From Plumapathes pennacea (taxonomy: Eukaryota; Cnidaria; Anthozoa; Antipatharia; Myriopathidae), in contig OZ038463.1 of the NCBI GenBank assembly GCA_964036295.1, forward strand, positions 5,943,274 to 6,007,273: a DNA stretch of 64,000 nucleotides. Reading direction: 5' to 3'. The notes beneath the pieces are model-generated. The model did not search any database. It was given only the letters and a program-made list of their open reading frames with translations, and was not told where the DNA came from. A program made the position numbers and the translations under genes. Positions 1 to 12,300 of the stretch are shown here, piece after piece (position 1 is the stretch's first letter; each line of letters opens with the position of its first letter).

Positions 1-1930
1 GGTAGGCAAATTTTGAATAACGTACGTGACACAAACACCGCGTTTTCAATAAATTCAAAAGCGTTTGCAGTTTACGTCACTCTGCTTTAGACGCCGGCGT
101 CTGGTTTATACGCGATAGTTACGTAAATAAAACTTTTAAAAACCTTTTACCGTCAAAGGCAAGTTTGACTCAACCTTGAAAAATTTAAACTATCGAAGCG
201 TCACATGCAATTACCGGCTAAATGAAAGCTCTCAATAAGTACTTTCTAATTAATGTTTTGCATTTTTTTAATTAAACAGATGTATTTGCAATAACTTGAA
301 TACTAATAAGAGCAGCTCACGAGTCGAGATTTCCTGGTCCGATTCCATTTCATGGAGAAGTTTCACTGTAACGAAGGGGGCATGAGTGCAAAGAACTATG
401 ACTGGCCTCTGTGGCTAGGGTTCCAGGAGGTTTGTATTCAACCATATCCTTGTCAAAAACTGTAATCTATGTTGTACGCCTCTGATTGCACCCTTGATTA
501 TTAGTGATGTACCGATCAATTCGACTGCTCACACTTTTCTGATGGTAAAATTCCCCACCCTCGGGCCAAAAAGACTGTTCAAATACTCCGGTTTAAGGCT
601 GAATTTAGTGTTCAAATGCCCACCCCCGGAGCAAAAGAACCCTGAAAAACAGATAAACGTCTGACTAACTTGACTTGTTTTTGTGAATGTCGTGCCGCGC
701 GAATTACACTGAACCCGATGGTTTTAAGAGGAAGTAAAAAGTGATTTGCAAGACTGAATCAGATTTATAAACTAAATATATAAAAATATATAATACTGGG
801 CAAAGGGAAAAAATCGACAGGGAATTGACACGGAATTGTTATAGCTTAAAATTGGAAATCAATATCTTCCCGCAGTTGTGGAAGCGAATAAATTAGTGAA
901 TTGGAGTTCTTTTGTTGACAATATTGGAAGAGTTAGTATAGATGTTTAATCAAATATTATGTTGTTGTTAATTGCAGTGATTAACAATGAGGCCTTCCTC
1001 AGGAAATCTAAGTGATCTTGTTATTAATTGAAAATCTTGTCTTGGGAAATGAGCAACAGCAAGTGCGTGCACTGCCGTAGGCGTGCCAGCAACTTTCTCT
1101 TCCTTCAGATCTTAACTACAACCAATCATATCTATCAGAATCTGTTAGTGTTATTTTAGAATAAGTGTGTTCGAGTGTTAACGACATCCCAGCGGAAAAG
1201 TCCATTCGGAAATGTGAGTTCCGAGCGTGACTTTGATTTTGATCCTAACGAAAATCCATTTCCTATCCTTTTTGTTCTTCAATTCGGCTCGTGTGAAAAT
1301 CCATTGGAAACCGCTAGGATTACTCAACACTTGATGGCCATAAATACGTGAGCTCTAAACTAGAGAGTCACGACAAAGTGTACCAACGAGGCAAATACTA
1401 TCACGATTTTTGCAAACAAGATGATTTTCCATCAACAAACTTTTTTTTTTCTACTGGGGAATTGTAAAATGAAATCGCGTCTCCGGATAATCAGAGTCAG
1501 TGGGGCACTACATGTGAAGTCAGGAGTTGGAAGTATTTTGGTTTGTCAAATAAAACCAAAAGTGTTACTAAGTCGAATGAAAAGTTTCAAAGACTCTAGC
1601 GATAAGCACAAAACAAAATCGTCAGGACAGCTCCAAAACTCAGTCAGAAATCTAGAAATTCAGCTCAAAGCGGCAGCAAACACATTCTATGCGAAGTTCA
1701 ACTTTATACGTTGATAGATTATACGTTTTACCTCCACAACGACAGACCAATACTACGTAATTCTCACAGTTACTAGCATTCTACTGTATCCTCAGCTTAT
1801 TAAACACAAATAAAACTTTTTACAGCAATACGGCAACAAATACTTGGTCACAGAGAGGTCAAGCTGGGGAACAAATATCGATTTATTTATGTTTTTAACG
1901 TATATAGAGGACGATCTCTTACAATATTGA

Positions 1931-1961
<31 letters not shown>

Positions 1962-2247
1962 CCATTCTGCAAAAAAAAAAAAAAAAAAACAGAAAACTTA
2001 ACTACGGCGACACTTTAAAACAAGTGTCAGAGTCCGCTCATGCAAAGCTATTGCCGGTTCCCAAAATGTTTTCGTGGCTTATTTCGACACACAAAACGTC
2101 GATATTTTGTATGAAACACTCCCAGCGCGCGTGACACGAGCTGTTCTGTTCTTGCTTCTCAGTTTACATTGACATATTCGTTCCCAGTTTTCTTTCAACC
2201 GTTTAAGCAAAGCGCGCCAAAAGTTCGGAAACATTCTGACCCCGCCA
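1..2247. other. Left intergenic stretch, no gene seen
   Basis: No open frame here shows a recognisable domain or a coherent exon chain. The stretch is AT-rich, with a short ATT run near 1930-1955 followed by an A-run at about 1972-1989. The part nearest 2247 is probably the 3' UTR and flank of the TLDc gene on the minus strand; a minus-strand AATAAA signal reads as TTTATT near 1880. A gene lying mainly outside the window cannot be excluded. Confidence 0.5.
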
Positions 2248-5200
2248 TCATCGTTGGCTGTGATTGGTCGTTATTCCCGCCATTTCTAAGATGGCTTTGT
2301 CCGGGTTTTCATCCCACTCTCCTGGCAGTTTCACCTAAAACGAGAACGTTTTCGATTAACAGAATTCCGTTTATTCAAACATACAAACGAAAGAAAAAAA
2401 GGTAAAATGAGCAAAACAACCAAGTGACCTTTTGTAGCTTCTCGGCTTGCCTTCTTTCCCACTTCTGCTGTTCTTGTTGCTTTTGTTTCAGTGTGTCCCC
2501 TCCACAGCCCCACACCTGCAACAACATAAACACATATTGGACATAAACAGTGTATAACATAGCATAACATGACATGACATTACATGGCATTAGATGACAA
2601 ATAAAATCATAATTACAGACATAAACCTCAATATAGCATAAACATAGACATAAACATGTTCATCATCAACAAAAAAAGCATAAACACCAACAGAGTGGAC
2701 ATGGACATAAACACAAATAAACATATACGTAAAACAACCAACATACGTCTAAACAGACATAACCGCAAAGTAAATAACGTAAACAGTACCTTAACCATAA
2801 ACGTAAACATAAACATCACTAGCATCTAAACAAACATAAGGGAGTTGTAAGGGCGGCTGTTCATATTACCTCTATTCTTTCCACGGCATTCGTATCACTT
2901 TGCGTAACACTCTGGTAATGAAGTTTGGCTGAAGTTAGGCCTGGATCCAGCGTTATACACGGACGAGAGGTCTGCCCAAACACGATCCCGGAAGGCAAGC
3001 CTCGTGCTTTGGCGTTGAAAAACACCAGATTTGGACCGGCTAGAGAACGTGAAAATCATGTGAGGTGATTGAATTTTAAAGGAGCTGCTAAAATACCGTA
3101 AAGTTAGCCATGTGTAGAAGCCCATTGTCTGGAGGGTCATCTCCCATAAGAGGCCTGTTAAAAAGAACTGAAAGCGGGACAGGTTTTGGTCACACATATA
3201 ATGTAGATGGACAATCCGGGCTAATGTGCCTCTGGCCCTGAGATCATAACATGAGATTTTTGCATACTAATGTCATATGTCATATGCAAGCACCTAAAAG
3301 CGAGTCAAAGTAGCAAAGATGGACGGTGGAATACTTACTACGTAGCACTTGGAATTTTGGCCACAACTGAACAATCCGGCAGTCTGAATTTCCCCAGCTT
3401 GAGGTCGACTCTCTGAAATTTATACAAGACGGAGAACGTTTTCTTGTCCAATAGGCGTCTGTAAAGCATGATAATCGAGGGTAAAAAGCCCATGCACCTT
3501 TGCACGCCTCGAACCTTGTTTAGACAATGTACGGCCATATTGGACTAGAATGAAACACGAAAAAGGCTTGGACAGGATTTATTCCGTTTATTTGACTAAG
3601 CAAGTCTTTGAGGAAATGCGGCGACAAAAAAGCCCTAAACTAACTGCACAGAAAGTCCCTTCCCTTTGAGTCGCAATCTCGCCCAGAAAAAATATATACG
3701 GTAAGGCTTGAATTTTGAATTTCGAATCATTTGGTGTAATTCACCCCCTTAGCTGGTTTTCCGCCTGTTGCTTTGCGTTGGCCCAGGCGAACAAACCAGT
3801 TTCTTCCATTGGAAAGTTCACAAGTGTCTTGCACGATGTCTACAACTCCATCAAGCATGAATTTTTAACAATCACAAAACTAAATAAGTGTCCAGCAAAA
3901 ACAGCCCTCACCTCCACTCGACATCCAGAGCAATCGCGACAATAACGCCTCCTCCCAGTCTCATTAACGTAACAGTAGGTCCCCGGTACCCCATGCAGTG
4001 ATGCTTGAATCTAATTCGAAAAACAAACAAACAAATAAACAAACAAAAACAAACAAACAAAAAAAAGCGTCGTTAACATTCAAGTCCTCAGTTTAAAATT
4101 GGAAGACCTTGCCCAATGCTTGTTCCTGTGACCACTCTGTACCTAAAATCTGTTTCCTCTGGCCAAGGGTATTTCCTCTGATCTTACCCTGAGGTAGATC
4201 AGTAGCGAGTTGAAAGACACCCGGCCTATCAAATGGCATAAACAATCGCGACCAACCTGTTAAGACTCTGCCCGTGTTCCTGGCTGTCATACAAGATACT
4301 CCAGCTGGAGGGCTGCAACAGATAAAATATTAAAGGTTAAAGCCTTTCACTGCCGAAGACGAATTTGATCTGACCAGGAAACCAGCTTCTGCTGCGTAAA
4401 ATTGTGTCCACTCAAATTAGAGCTCTTCGTATGAGGAGGCATACCGGTAGCACTGAAGCAGTTGACTAATTTGAAAGAATCACTTAAATTAAACTTACGT
4501 TTCCACCAAGCTTGTGAGCGTCTGTCTTCGCTCCAGGCTGCATGCCTGATGGAAAACATCTTAGGAAACAAGGCGAAAGAGTCGTCGATAACAACCACAA
4601 TGACTCAGCATCCAGCAAAAAACTGCTAGAACGTTGCGTAGCAACGATCGGTAGGCTGCATGAAATGCTCTGAAGAACGAATAGATTATTTTTTTGAGGT
4701 ACAGTCAAATCTCTCTTAGGCGGACACCCTCAGGACTAGATTTAGTGTCCGCCTTAGAGAGAGTTCAGTTACAGAGAAACAAGTGAAAATTGGCAAGGAT
4801 CAAATCTGCATGCTGTCCGCCTTAGAGAGGTGTCCGCTTTAGAGAGAGCTGACTGTACAATGAATGCTGGTTATCCATCCGAGAGTGCTTATCCACTAAA
4901 CCTTGATGCGTATACACTATACGTTAGCCGTAATTAGTCTCTACAGTAGTACATATGGGGCGCAATCTTTTGTGACTGTTTGAAATGAAAATACATATAA
5001 TATAGGCCTTTTTGCAACACGAGGTTAAAAATTGAACACGTGAACGAGAATTCGTTTATGAGGATTATAAATTGAAAGAGCATAAAAATAAAAAAAAGAA
5101 TATGTAGTCTTGGGAAATTTCAGGTCCATAACATTAAAGCATGACGTTTGCCGATACCTCAAAGTTCGGAAATATCAAGGAAAGGTTGCTGGAGAGCCAG

Positions 5201-8200
5201 TATTTTGTGATACCCAATCCGTGAAACCAATCCAAACTTCCTTAAGGCGCGTTCGACTGGGTCTATTCCGGAATGGGAATATTGCTGCTGACCGGTAAGA
5301 TAATTTGGTTTGGAGCTGATTAAGGTTGGGATGTATCAGGAGCTGTTCGAAATGCAAGCATCAAGTCTTCCGCGTAATATTCAATTCGAGTCCCGTTTAA
5401 TAGATCATTCACCTCTTGTGTTGATTGGTCCTTGTTCAGCCTCTTTATTACCCAAAGGTGGACGCTGTTGAATAATCTGGGACAGTTTTGTGATACCCAA
5501 TCTGTGCACTGACTCATTCCCACTTCGGTGCTGGTCTCGCCCATCTGCAAGAAATAAATCGCACAAATTTAACGATTAGCTAGCGCAACAGCATACAACA
5601 GTTTTCGGATGACTGTCGTAGGTAATCGTGTGATTGCTTTGGTTTTACGATTTCTATGCTTTCAGATTGGTCCAAACAAGTTTAGCAGCATTTTTGGCCA
5701 ACCAGGAACAAAAGTAAAACCCGATCTTCTCACGCAAGCAAGAAAGTGACAATGGCGTTTCCCCGCACCGCGCTGATTGGTTTCTCCTTCGAAGTAATAC
5801 GAAATGTAAATTACTTTGGCGTCCGATTGGTTAAAAGTGTTATTTACAGCCTCTGTGATTGGTGGTGAAATTATTTTGGCTTTGGTTTTCGACAGTCATC
5901 CAAAAACTGCTCACGCTGTCATGAAAAATCGACCAGTGTGAGACTGAGCCTGAGAACTGATGTTAGAACACTGAAGCTGATGCTGTCTCGTTTCAAATTT
6001 ATATGAAACGCTTACCACCGACCGGGCCAACATGTCTGCGCTGATCTTCATCCCTGAGTTGTGCTCTTCTGGTTCTCCAGAAAGCTGCATCGCGAGAAGT
6101 TTTGAGATCTGGAACATTTCGACCAAACCTGACAGAAGAAAAGAAAATGTCCACTTTCTGGAGTAAGACTGACATCTCATGCAAACAAACTCTCACTCGT
6201 CCGACACGAATAGGATGTATTGGATCAACTAAAGTGTAACATGCGGTCGGATATGTCGAGTACCGTGATCATAGGGGACTGTACAACAAAGGCCCAAACT
6301 CATAACTCAAAACCTGCGTTCTTTAACGTACAGCTCGTGGCTACATCCTTTACCACGTGACTTCGTGTTCGAGTGAACACTGACGCAGACACGTGACTAC
6401 TGTGGAGGAGGCAAATGAAATATGCCCTGCTAGTCAGTGATGTTAAAAGAAAGTTGATCGAGGTACTGGAACGCCGTAAGAGTAACAGTAGCTGACGTTT
6501 CGAGTGTTAGCCCTTCGTCAGTGCAGAAACTTTGGGGAAGCTCTGACGAAGGGCTAAAGCTCGAAACGTCAGCCACTGTTACTCTTACGGCGTTCCAGTA
6601 CCTTGATCAACTTTCAGTTGATACACCAGCGTTTTTATCAAAACGCCGACGCAGTCAATCATTAGTTCTCTCTTAAAAGAGCTCAAGTGGTATCATACAT
6701 GATACCACATGATACATTAAGTGGTATCATACATGATGTTAAAACCCCGTTAGAACACACGGCTATTCCCCAAAATCCATGACCTGTGCTTTGTGACCTT
6801 TAAACTAGACCCATGATTATACATGACATGATTTGTATTCCGCACGACTTGTGACTCAAACTGCCCATTCTTTGGAGCACGTTACGTCACGATATCTAAG
6901 TTTGTGTCTTGTTTCTCTTGACTTACTGACAACATGCACTGACGGCTTGTGATTTGTTCCAAATGTCGATTGAATCTTTATCGACTGATGACCTGTGACT
7001 CTGCTGCATATTATCCAGATTTTTAGGTGCGCCCTTCGACTATTCCGAAATAACGAAATATTCCCTCGCCTTTACCTGTAAATGGCACAGTGCTCTCTCC
7101 GTCACTGAAGACAGTCGTGTAGAGCTCTAACCTCCCTCTAGAAGTTGACCCTGATGAATACAGGAATACATATTAAACAGACATCACCACACTGTATTAA
7201 GCCCTGGCCAAACGAGGTGCAAGTCAACGCAAGTCGATGCAAGTTTTCAAACTTGCGCGGACTTGCGTTTCGTTTGGCCACCAACTTGCACGGACTTGCA
7301 TCGACTTGCAGTGATTTGCATGGAATTTGAACATGTTCAAATTTTCATGCAAGTCGACACTTTACATGAAGAGAAAGAGGTCTACTACCTAACTACTACT
7401 GCAGCTACTAGTAGGTGGCGTGGCAAGGAGGTGGCGTGGCCGAGTGGTTAGGGCGTCAGACAGTAACTACTACTGCTGCTACTATTACTATGGTATTGTT
7501 ATAGGGTCTATATCTGTACCTTGGTCCATCAGCAGCTCAAATCCATGTCTGAACTCAGCTTTACTGAGCTCTGTTGCAGTTCGACCATGCCCACTAAGTT
7601 CTGCGATTTGTGAGAACAGCAGCTGACCAAAGTCATCCTGGTCCAGACACTGAAAATATCCCTAACAGTATGATAAAAAATTTAAAAAAAGGAACATAAC
7701 ATATACCAGTCATGAATACAGTATCTGTGACTTTATGGCAAGATGTTGTAAGTAAGAACACAACATGATTTCAATTCAGCAAGGTCTTATTGTACAAAGA
7801 TTAGACCATATTATTTATCCAAGGTTCATGTGAGGTTCAAGCCTGCCATTCCTAACAAACAATATTACATCTGATTGACTCCATTTCCTGAATAATATCA
7901 TGAGCCGAAACATCCCTGTTATACTAACTTCAACCCACTCATCTTATCTGTGGAGTTTTAACCCTTTCACTCCCAAGAGTGATCAACTCCCACCAGAGAT
8001 ACATCATACAGTATGGAGAATTTGGCATTTGATACCTTGCTCAAAAGACAGTTGATTAAAACATGAATTCTCATCTTATCACTCATACATTTTCTTATTT
8101 TATGGTTGGGAGAATTTGTATTTTGAGCTTGGGAGTGAAAGGGTTAATAGGGTACCACATGAGCTACTAACTGATCAGTAGTCACATATCTTGTTACCAT

Positions 8201-9211
8201 ACCTTCAGAGCTCCCCTTCTGATGCAAGTTAGATCATCTCTGTGCTTTTTGTGATGCTACAAAGAACAAATCAAGTTGGTGTATACAGTTAAACCCCACT
8301 GTTTTGAACTCGGTTAATTTGAAGTCCCTGTTATGTCAAAGTCAAGCCGAATCCCCTTGGATTAGCTTGCTGGCTTAGATATTTCAAAACCCCGCTATTT
8401 CTAACTTTTTTTCATGTCCCATGGGACTTTGAAATAGCAGGGTTCGGCTGTATGTGGGGAATCGATGCGACTACGTGAGAGATAGGAAATGAAACACATT
8501 ATGCAGGAGACTTCTGTACCAAATTGTTGGGCCTATGATTAGCCTGCAATGCAGGCATTCTCAGTTGTTCCAGGTGAGTTTTTCTTCAGGAGTAGAATGG
8601 GGCAAATCAAAAGCTATGGAGGGGGAGGGGGAGTTCCCTTCATGAAGAAGAAAAAAGTGCAATTTAGGAATAAGAATGGCTTATAAATCTTTTGAGGTCC
8701 TGAGATTTAGAGCACCTGCTGAACTGCATTTCCTTTGACGTCTTGTAGTTCCTGCAGTATGGACATAAATAAATAAATAAATATTATAATCATTTTTCCA
8801 TATTTCAGTAAGATCTCTAAAGTATCTAGGTTAATTTTCATTACAAAGAAAAACATAAATACCGTAAAATATTAATAGAACTTTCTATAACTTACACTTA
8901 AGTCGAATTAAGCACAAGGATGGAGGGATAAATAAAGATATGTACAGGATCAGTACGGTAAATGTAAACAATATCTATAGGATATTCTATTACATGAGAC
9001 CAAGAAATATGTACTCGATTTAAATCTCTTGTTTTTGACGAGGACACACCGCTGCAGATATCTCAAGCTTGCGAGAAAAACCTAACGAGATCTACGTCAT
9101 GCATGGACAAGAATTTTGCTCGAAATTTACCTCAAACAATCGTACTATTTGTTCATGAAAAGGTGAACGCACAGCTGGCGTCTCAGTGCTGCTCGATGAA
9201 TTATTGCCCAT
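2248..9211 (-). CDS. MEAK7: MEAK7-like TLDc domain protein, 13 exons, 429 aa
   Basis: Exons (minus strand): 9211-9131, 8751-8716, 8256-8203, 7649-7520, 6128-6016, 5544-5413, 4669-4499, 4312-4257, 4010-3912, 3412-3339, 3039-2870, 2515-2429, 2334-2248; phases match at every junction and the last exon ends in TGA. The protein begins MGNNSSSS, an N-myristoylation-type start as in MEAK7. An acidic helical region follows (about residues 58-100), then the TLDc domain (about 240-400) with PSSWSILYDSQEHGQSLNRF, GYRGPTVTLMR, SSWGNSDCRIVQLWP, ARGLPSGIVFG and IEVWGCGG. The tail reads WDENPDKAILEMAG. Human MEAK7 (456 aa, lysosomal, mTOR-associated) has the same order: MGN start, helical middle, TLDc, and a tail like DPEAQALLEISG. 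The family call is firm; exact orthology is inferred. Weak donors (GTTGGT after 4257, GTCACT after 2429, GTGCTC after 8716) should be checked with RNA. Confidence 0.85.
2530..2830. repeat. Degenerate CATAAACA-type tandem repeat
   Basis: A run of loosely periodic words built on ACATAAACAT/CATAAACA fills the intron between the TLDc exons 3039-2870 and 2515-2429. It is imperfect, with units of roughly 6-12 bp. The minus-strand open frame across it is compositionally biased and is not a gene. Confidence 0.6.
4700..4857. mobile_element. Small palindromic MITE with TACAGTC termini
   Basis: It begins TACAGTCAAATCTCTC and ends GAGCTGACTGTA, so the outer TACAGTC/GACTGTA ends are inverted. The internal phrase TTAGGCGGACAC recurs, inverted, as GTGTCCGCCTTAGAGAG. 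A second copy lies at 27915-28050. The element sits in an intron of the TLDc gene. TA-beginning termini fit Tc1/mariner-derived MITEs, which is inferred. Confidence 0.65.
5240..5345. mobile_element. Fragment of a GGGTCTATTCCGGAAT-type MITE
   Basis: The phrase GCGTTCGACTGGGTCTATTC, a CCGGAAT core and AATTTGGTTTGGAGCTGATT match, in altered form, the longer copy at 43210-43407. It lies in the intron between TLDc exons 5544-5413 and 4669-4499. Confidence 0.55.
6450..6616. repeat. Long palindrome (foldback repeat)
   Basis: Left arm AAAGTTGATCGAGGTACTGG and right arm CCAGTACCTTGATCAACTTT are inverted copies. The arms continue inward through ACGCCGTAAGAGTAACAGT and the paired phrases GACGTTTCGAG / CTCGAAACGTC. 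The arms are about 65-75 bp with a short spacer. It lies in the TLDc intron between exons 7649-7520 and 6128-6016. I see no coding capacity. Confidence 0.8.
7962..8148. mobile_element. TTAACCCTTTCACTCCC-type MITE, copy A
   Basis: The copy begins TTAACCCTTTCACTCCCAAG and ends TTGGGAGTGAAAGGGTTAA, an inverted repeat of about 19 bp. Related copies are split around the insertion at 10601-11700 and lie at 51840-52035 and about 53370-53520. Ends starting TTAA suggest a TTAA-targeting family; that is inferred. Confidence 0.7.
8284..8452. mobile_element. MITE with TACAGTTAAACCCC terminus
   Basis: Left end TACAGTTAAACCCCACTGTT and right end AGCAGGGTTCGGCTGTA are inverted. It is about 169 bp and lies just upstream of TLDc exon 8256-8203. 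Its end resembles the TACAGTC and TACAGTG families elsewhere in the window. Confidence 0.55.
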
Positions 9212-9391
9212 CCGTTAAGATCGCTCATTCATCACATTGCAGCTTTACGTACGTTATGTAAGTTCTCATATAGTGAAATAGAGCCCGCGGCATTGTTGAT
9301 CTGCCAGCGGACTTCCACGCGCTTCGTGGCGTTCTCTGAGCAAGATGGCTTCGTTTTTCAGTACTTAAATACATCGGCTTTTTAAACCAGA
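9212..9391. promoter_or_regulatory. Shared head-to-head promoter of the TLDc gene and dymeclin
   Basis: Only 180 bp separate the two start codons, which read in opposite directions, so the promoters must overlap or be shared. There is no clear TATA box. CAAGATGGCTTC at 9341-9352 resembles the YY1 core AAGATGGC common near TATA-less start sites. The same ATG (9345) opens a 7-codon upstream frame ending TAA at 9368, ahead of the dymeclin start. Sharing is inferred from spacing. Confidence 0.7.
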
Positions 9392-12300
9392 ATGGGGGCG
9401 AGACCGTCCTCCATCAGTGACCTGCAGCATAACCCAGTGCTCCAAAAGTTCACCTCCAAAGCTGCGGTCGGAAAAGATGAAGAGTTCTGGGAGAGTTTGT
9501 TAGCGTTTTCGTTCCATGCGCCGTACAACAGGTATTTTATAGATAATTTTATTATTCATATACATGTATACAGCTTGTCAACTGTTATATTCCTAGCACT
9601 TAATGGTGGTGTTTCAACATTTTTATATCACCCAAATTATAAACCAGAAAGAATTTCTGAAGCTTTAATAAATCACCTCCGTCTTATTTCATAGCACACG
9701 TTACGAATTATAGCCCAAAAATTAAGTATTGTCGCCTTGCAGGATGTGCACAGCATGGTCAAACAAATTTAATGTGTTAGCCAGGAAGTTTATTTTATCT
9801 ATTGATTGATTGAAGAGTTATCACTGTAATTATTTTTTGTAGTTCCGCTGCTCTGAGGGGAATTAATGGTTTAATGGTCAATTCAAACAAAAAGTCGCGA
9901 GTGTTGATATGCAGATCGAAACTGAAGTTCTGCAATTGTATTAAACGAAATTGTGCACTTTCAGTTTCATCATTCTCCTGTGAATTTCGTTGACAATGTG
10001 CAGTATCAATCGTAACATTTGCCAATAAAAATATTGTGAACAATATTTTCTTATTATACATTGCAGTGGGTATATATGTAAATTACAGTGTTGTAAATCC
10101 TACAGCATACAATATACTGATATATTTATTCAACTTTTGTTGTATACATTTACAAAAAAAAAAAAAAAAAGCATGAATTGTTACTGTACGCCGTGATACA
10201 GTATATTTTTCTGGGTTGAAAAGGATCTGTCAGATTGTAACTGCTGCCAGATCAACTCATTGTGTTGTTGAACAGGGATTTGTGGTGTGATCCTTCGAAA
10301 CAATTTCATATCATATATGATGCAAGTTAATATTCAATTTCTTTTAGTGCTGATGCCAGATTGTTAGAAGAAGCCACAGAACCAATATGCCAAACACTAG
10401 GTTAGTAAAACATGGGCAAGAAATGATGTATTCATCAAGTCAACAAGTTTATGGGGGAAATTGTGTTGACTGAAAATATCAAGTTGGGATAATGCATGTT
10501 TTTTTTTTTTTTTTTTCTAAGCTTTCATTTTTAACCCTTTCATTCTCAAAAGTGATCAACTTCAATCTCTTACCAAAGATTATATGATACAGTATGATAC
10601 TTTATTATACAACTCCCTTAGTAACGTGAAAATACCGCATAGTAACGTGCGAATAACTCCATAGACACGTAAAAAAGATACAGCCGTATTCAACGTTGCT
10701 AAGGGAAAAAAATTTTTTTTTCTTCATTCGCTGCCGTTAATTCTTTTCTTTTGCTTTTCGTATAAAAGTCGCCCTGTGCACAGCTGGTATTTACATCACT
10801 TCTAGAGATTATTAAGCAAAGAAAGAAGCACAGAATTTAAACTGACCTGGCTTACTATCCGATACGCAAAATCGAACACGGAGACCAGCTTCTTCGTCAG
10901 AAAATCAACTGAATTTGCCGCAACATAACTAATCTTCCGTTCCACAAAATGTCAGACCACACACCACAGTTCGGTTATCAGGCCATAGTGTTTCCAGCCA
11001 GATCAATATTTCTGAGAGCAGTTTAAGAATCCCTGTCAATCTCGAAACGAGTTCTTGTCGGCATTCAACACGACAGCCGTTGGATTTGCCTCGGCGTGTA
11101 ATTCCAGTCCAAGATCTATGGCATCGACTTGCAACAACAGGCAATAATTACCTCTATCGAGAAACGGCAATGCGAACTGTACCACCACTGGTCACAAGAT
11201 AAAGTCCTTTTCATACTTCATAAGCGGGGAGAAGGCGAGAAATGGCACTCGACGAAAATGAAAATGTTGACACATCTCGTTCGTCCAATTTGTTCTGTTT
11301 ATGACCACATTATGTAATGTAGTATCTCAGATCTCCCCGAAAACTTTGCTTAAAGTACCTCTTTCAGCTTCATTGTTACTCGGCTCAGAAAACAACGACT
11401 AGAAGTACTGCAAGTACAAAATCCGCACTTGCTTACACTGCACACGGCACTAAACTTGATTGACATATCGCGCGCGGAAAAGATGTCACTTTGGTCACAC
11501 AATGTACCGCGATTTAAAAATAATTTACATCTTTTACTAAGGGAGTTGTATAATAAATAGCTTATTAGACACTTAGGCGTGTAGTACGGCTGTATATTTT
11601 TACTCGTCGTTTGTATTTTGGCTCGCCGAAGCGGCTCGCCAAAATACTGCACGACTCGTAAAAATATACAGCCGTACTACACGCCTAAATGTCTAATAAG
11701 ATATATGTACTTGTACTCAGATGGAAGCTGATTTAGCTCTCAATTCTCACTACATCACTCACATATTTTCTTCTGAAAAGGTTAGGAGAATCTGTATTTT
11801 AAGCTTGAGAGCAAAAGGGTTAAATAGTCTTGCTCACCAAAGGTGTAAAAATAGAGCATTTTATGCACTCATTGTACCTTATTATATGAAATTTTTGTGA
11901 CACTTTAATTTCGCGACTGTGAAAAAATCGCGAAATTAATGTGTCGCAAAAAAAGAGTGTCACAAAATTTGAGTGCTGTGAAAGTTCAGTGCAACTTCGA
12001 TTATGTCCAATATAACTATGTTTGGCAACAACATGAAAAAAATCAGAGCTGTCAAACTTTCTTTCAAAGGATTCAATTTGGTTGTTAATGTTGACTATGG
12101 TGGCCCATTGTTATCATAGTAAAATTATATACAAACTCATTAAAATAGATTTAAATACCTTTAAAAAAATAAGTAAATTAAAAAAAAGCCAAAAAAAACA
12201 AATTAATTTGATAAAGAAATAAAAATAAAAATAAAGTAATTTAAATTAAAAGTTAAAATTAAAAATAAATAAAATGTTTTCAAAAAAAAAAACTGGAGTA

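Larger units (their letters stand above)
10529..11822. mobile_element. TTAACCCTTT-type MITE, copy B, split by a nested insertion
   Basis: The left half (about 10529-10600) carries AACCCTTTCATTCTC and AGTGATCAACTTCAATCTC. The right half (about 11705-11822) resumes with TCAGATGGAAGCTGATTTAG and ends GAGAGCAAAAGGGTTAA. The halves align with the uninterrupted copies A and C, so 10601-11700 was inserted into an existing MITE. Confidence 0.6.

Noticed and set aside
3341-3538. 66-codon minus frame starting MAVHCLNK
   Set aside because: It is a shadow of a TLDc exon: the real frame is shifted and encodes ESTSSWGNSDCRIVQLWP after a TTTCAG acceptor at 3413.
7430-7460. tRNA-like GGCGTGGCCGAGTGGTTAGG
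   Set aside because: It has an A-box-like half only. No B box or acceptor partner follows, so it is at most a broken SINE or tRNA fragment.
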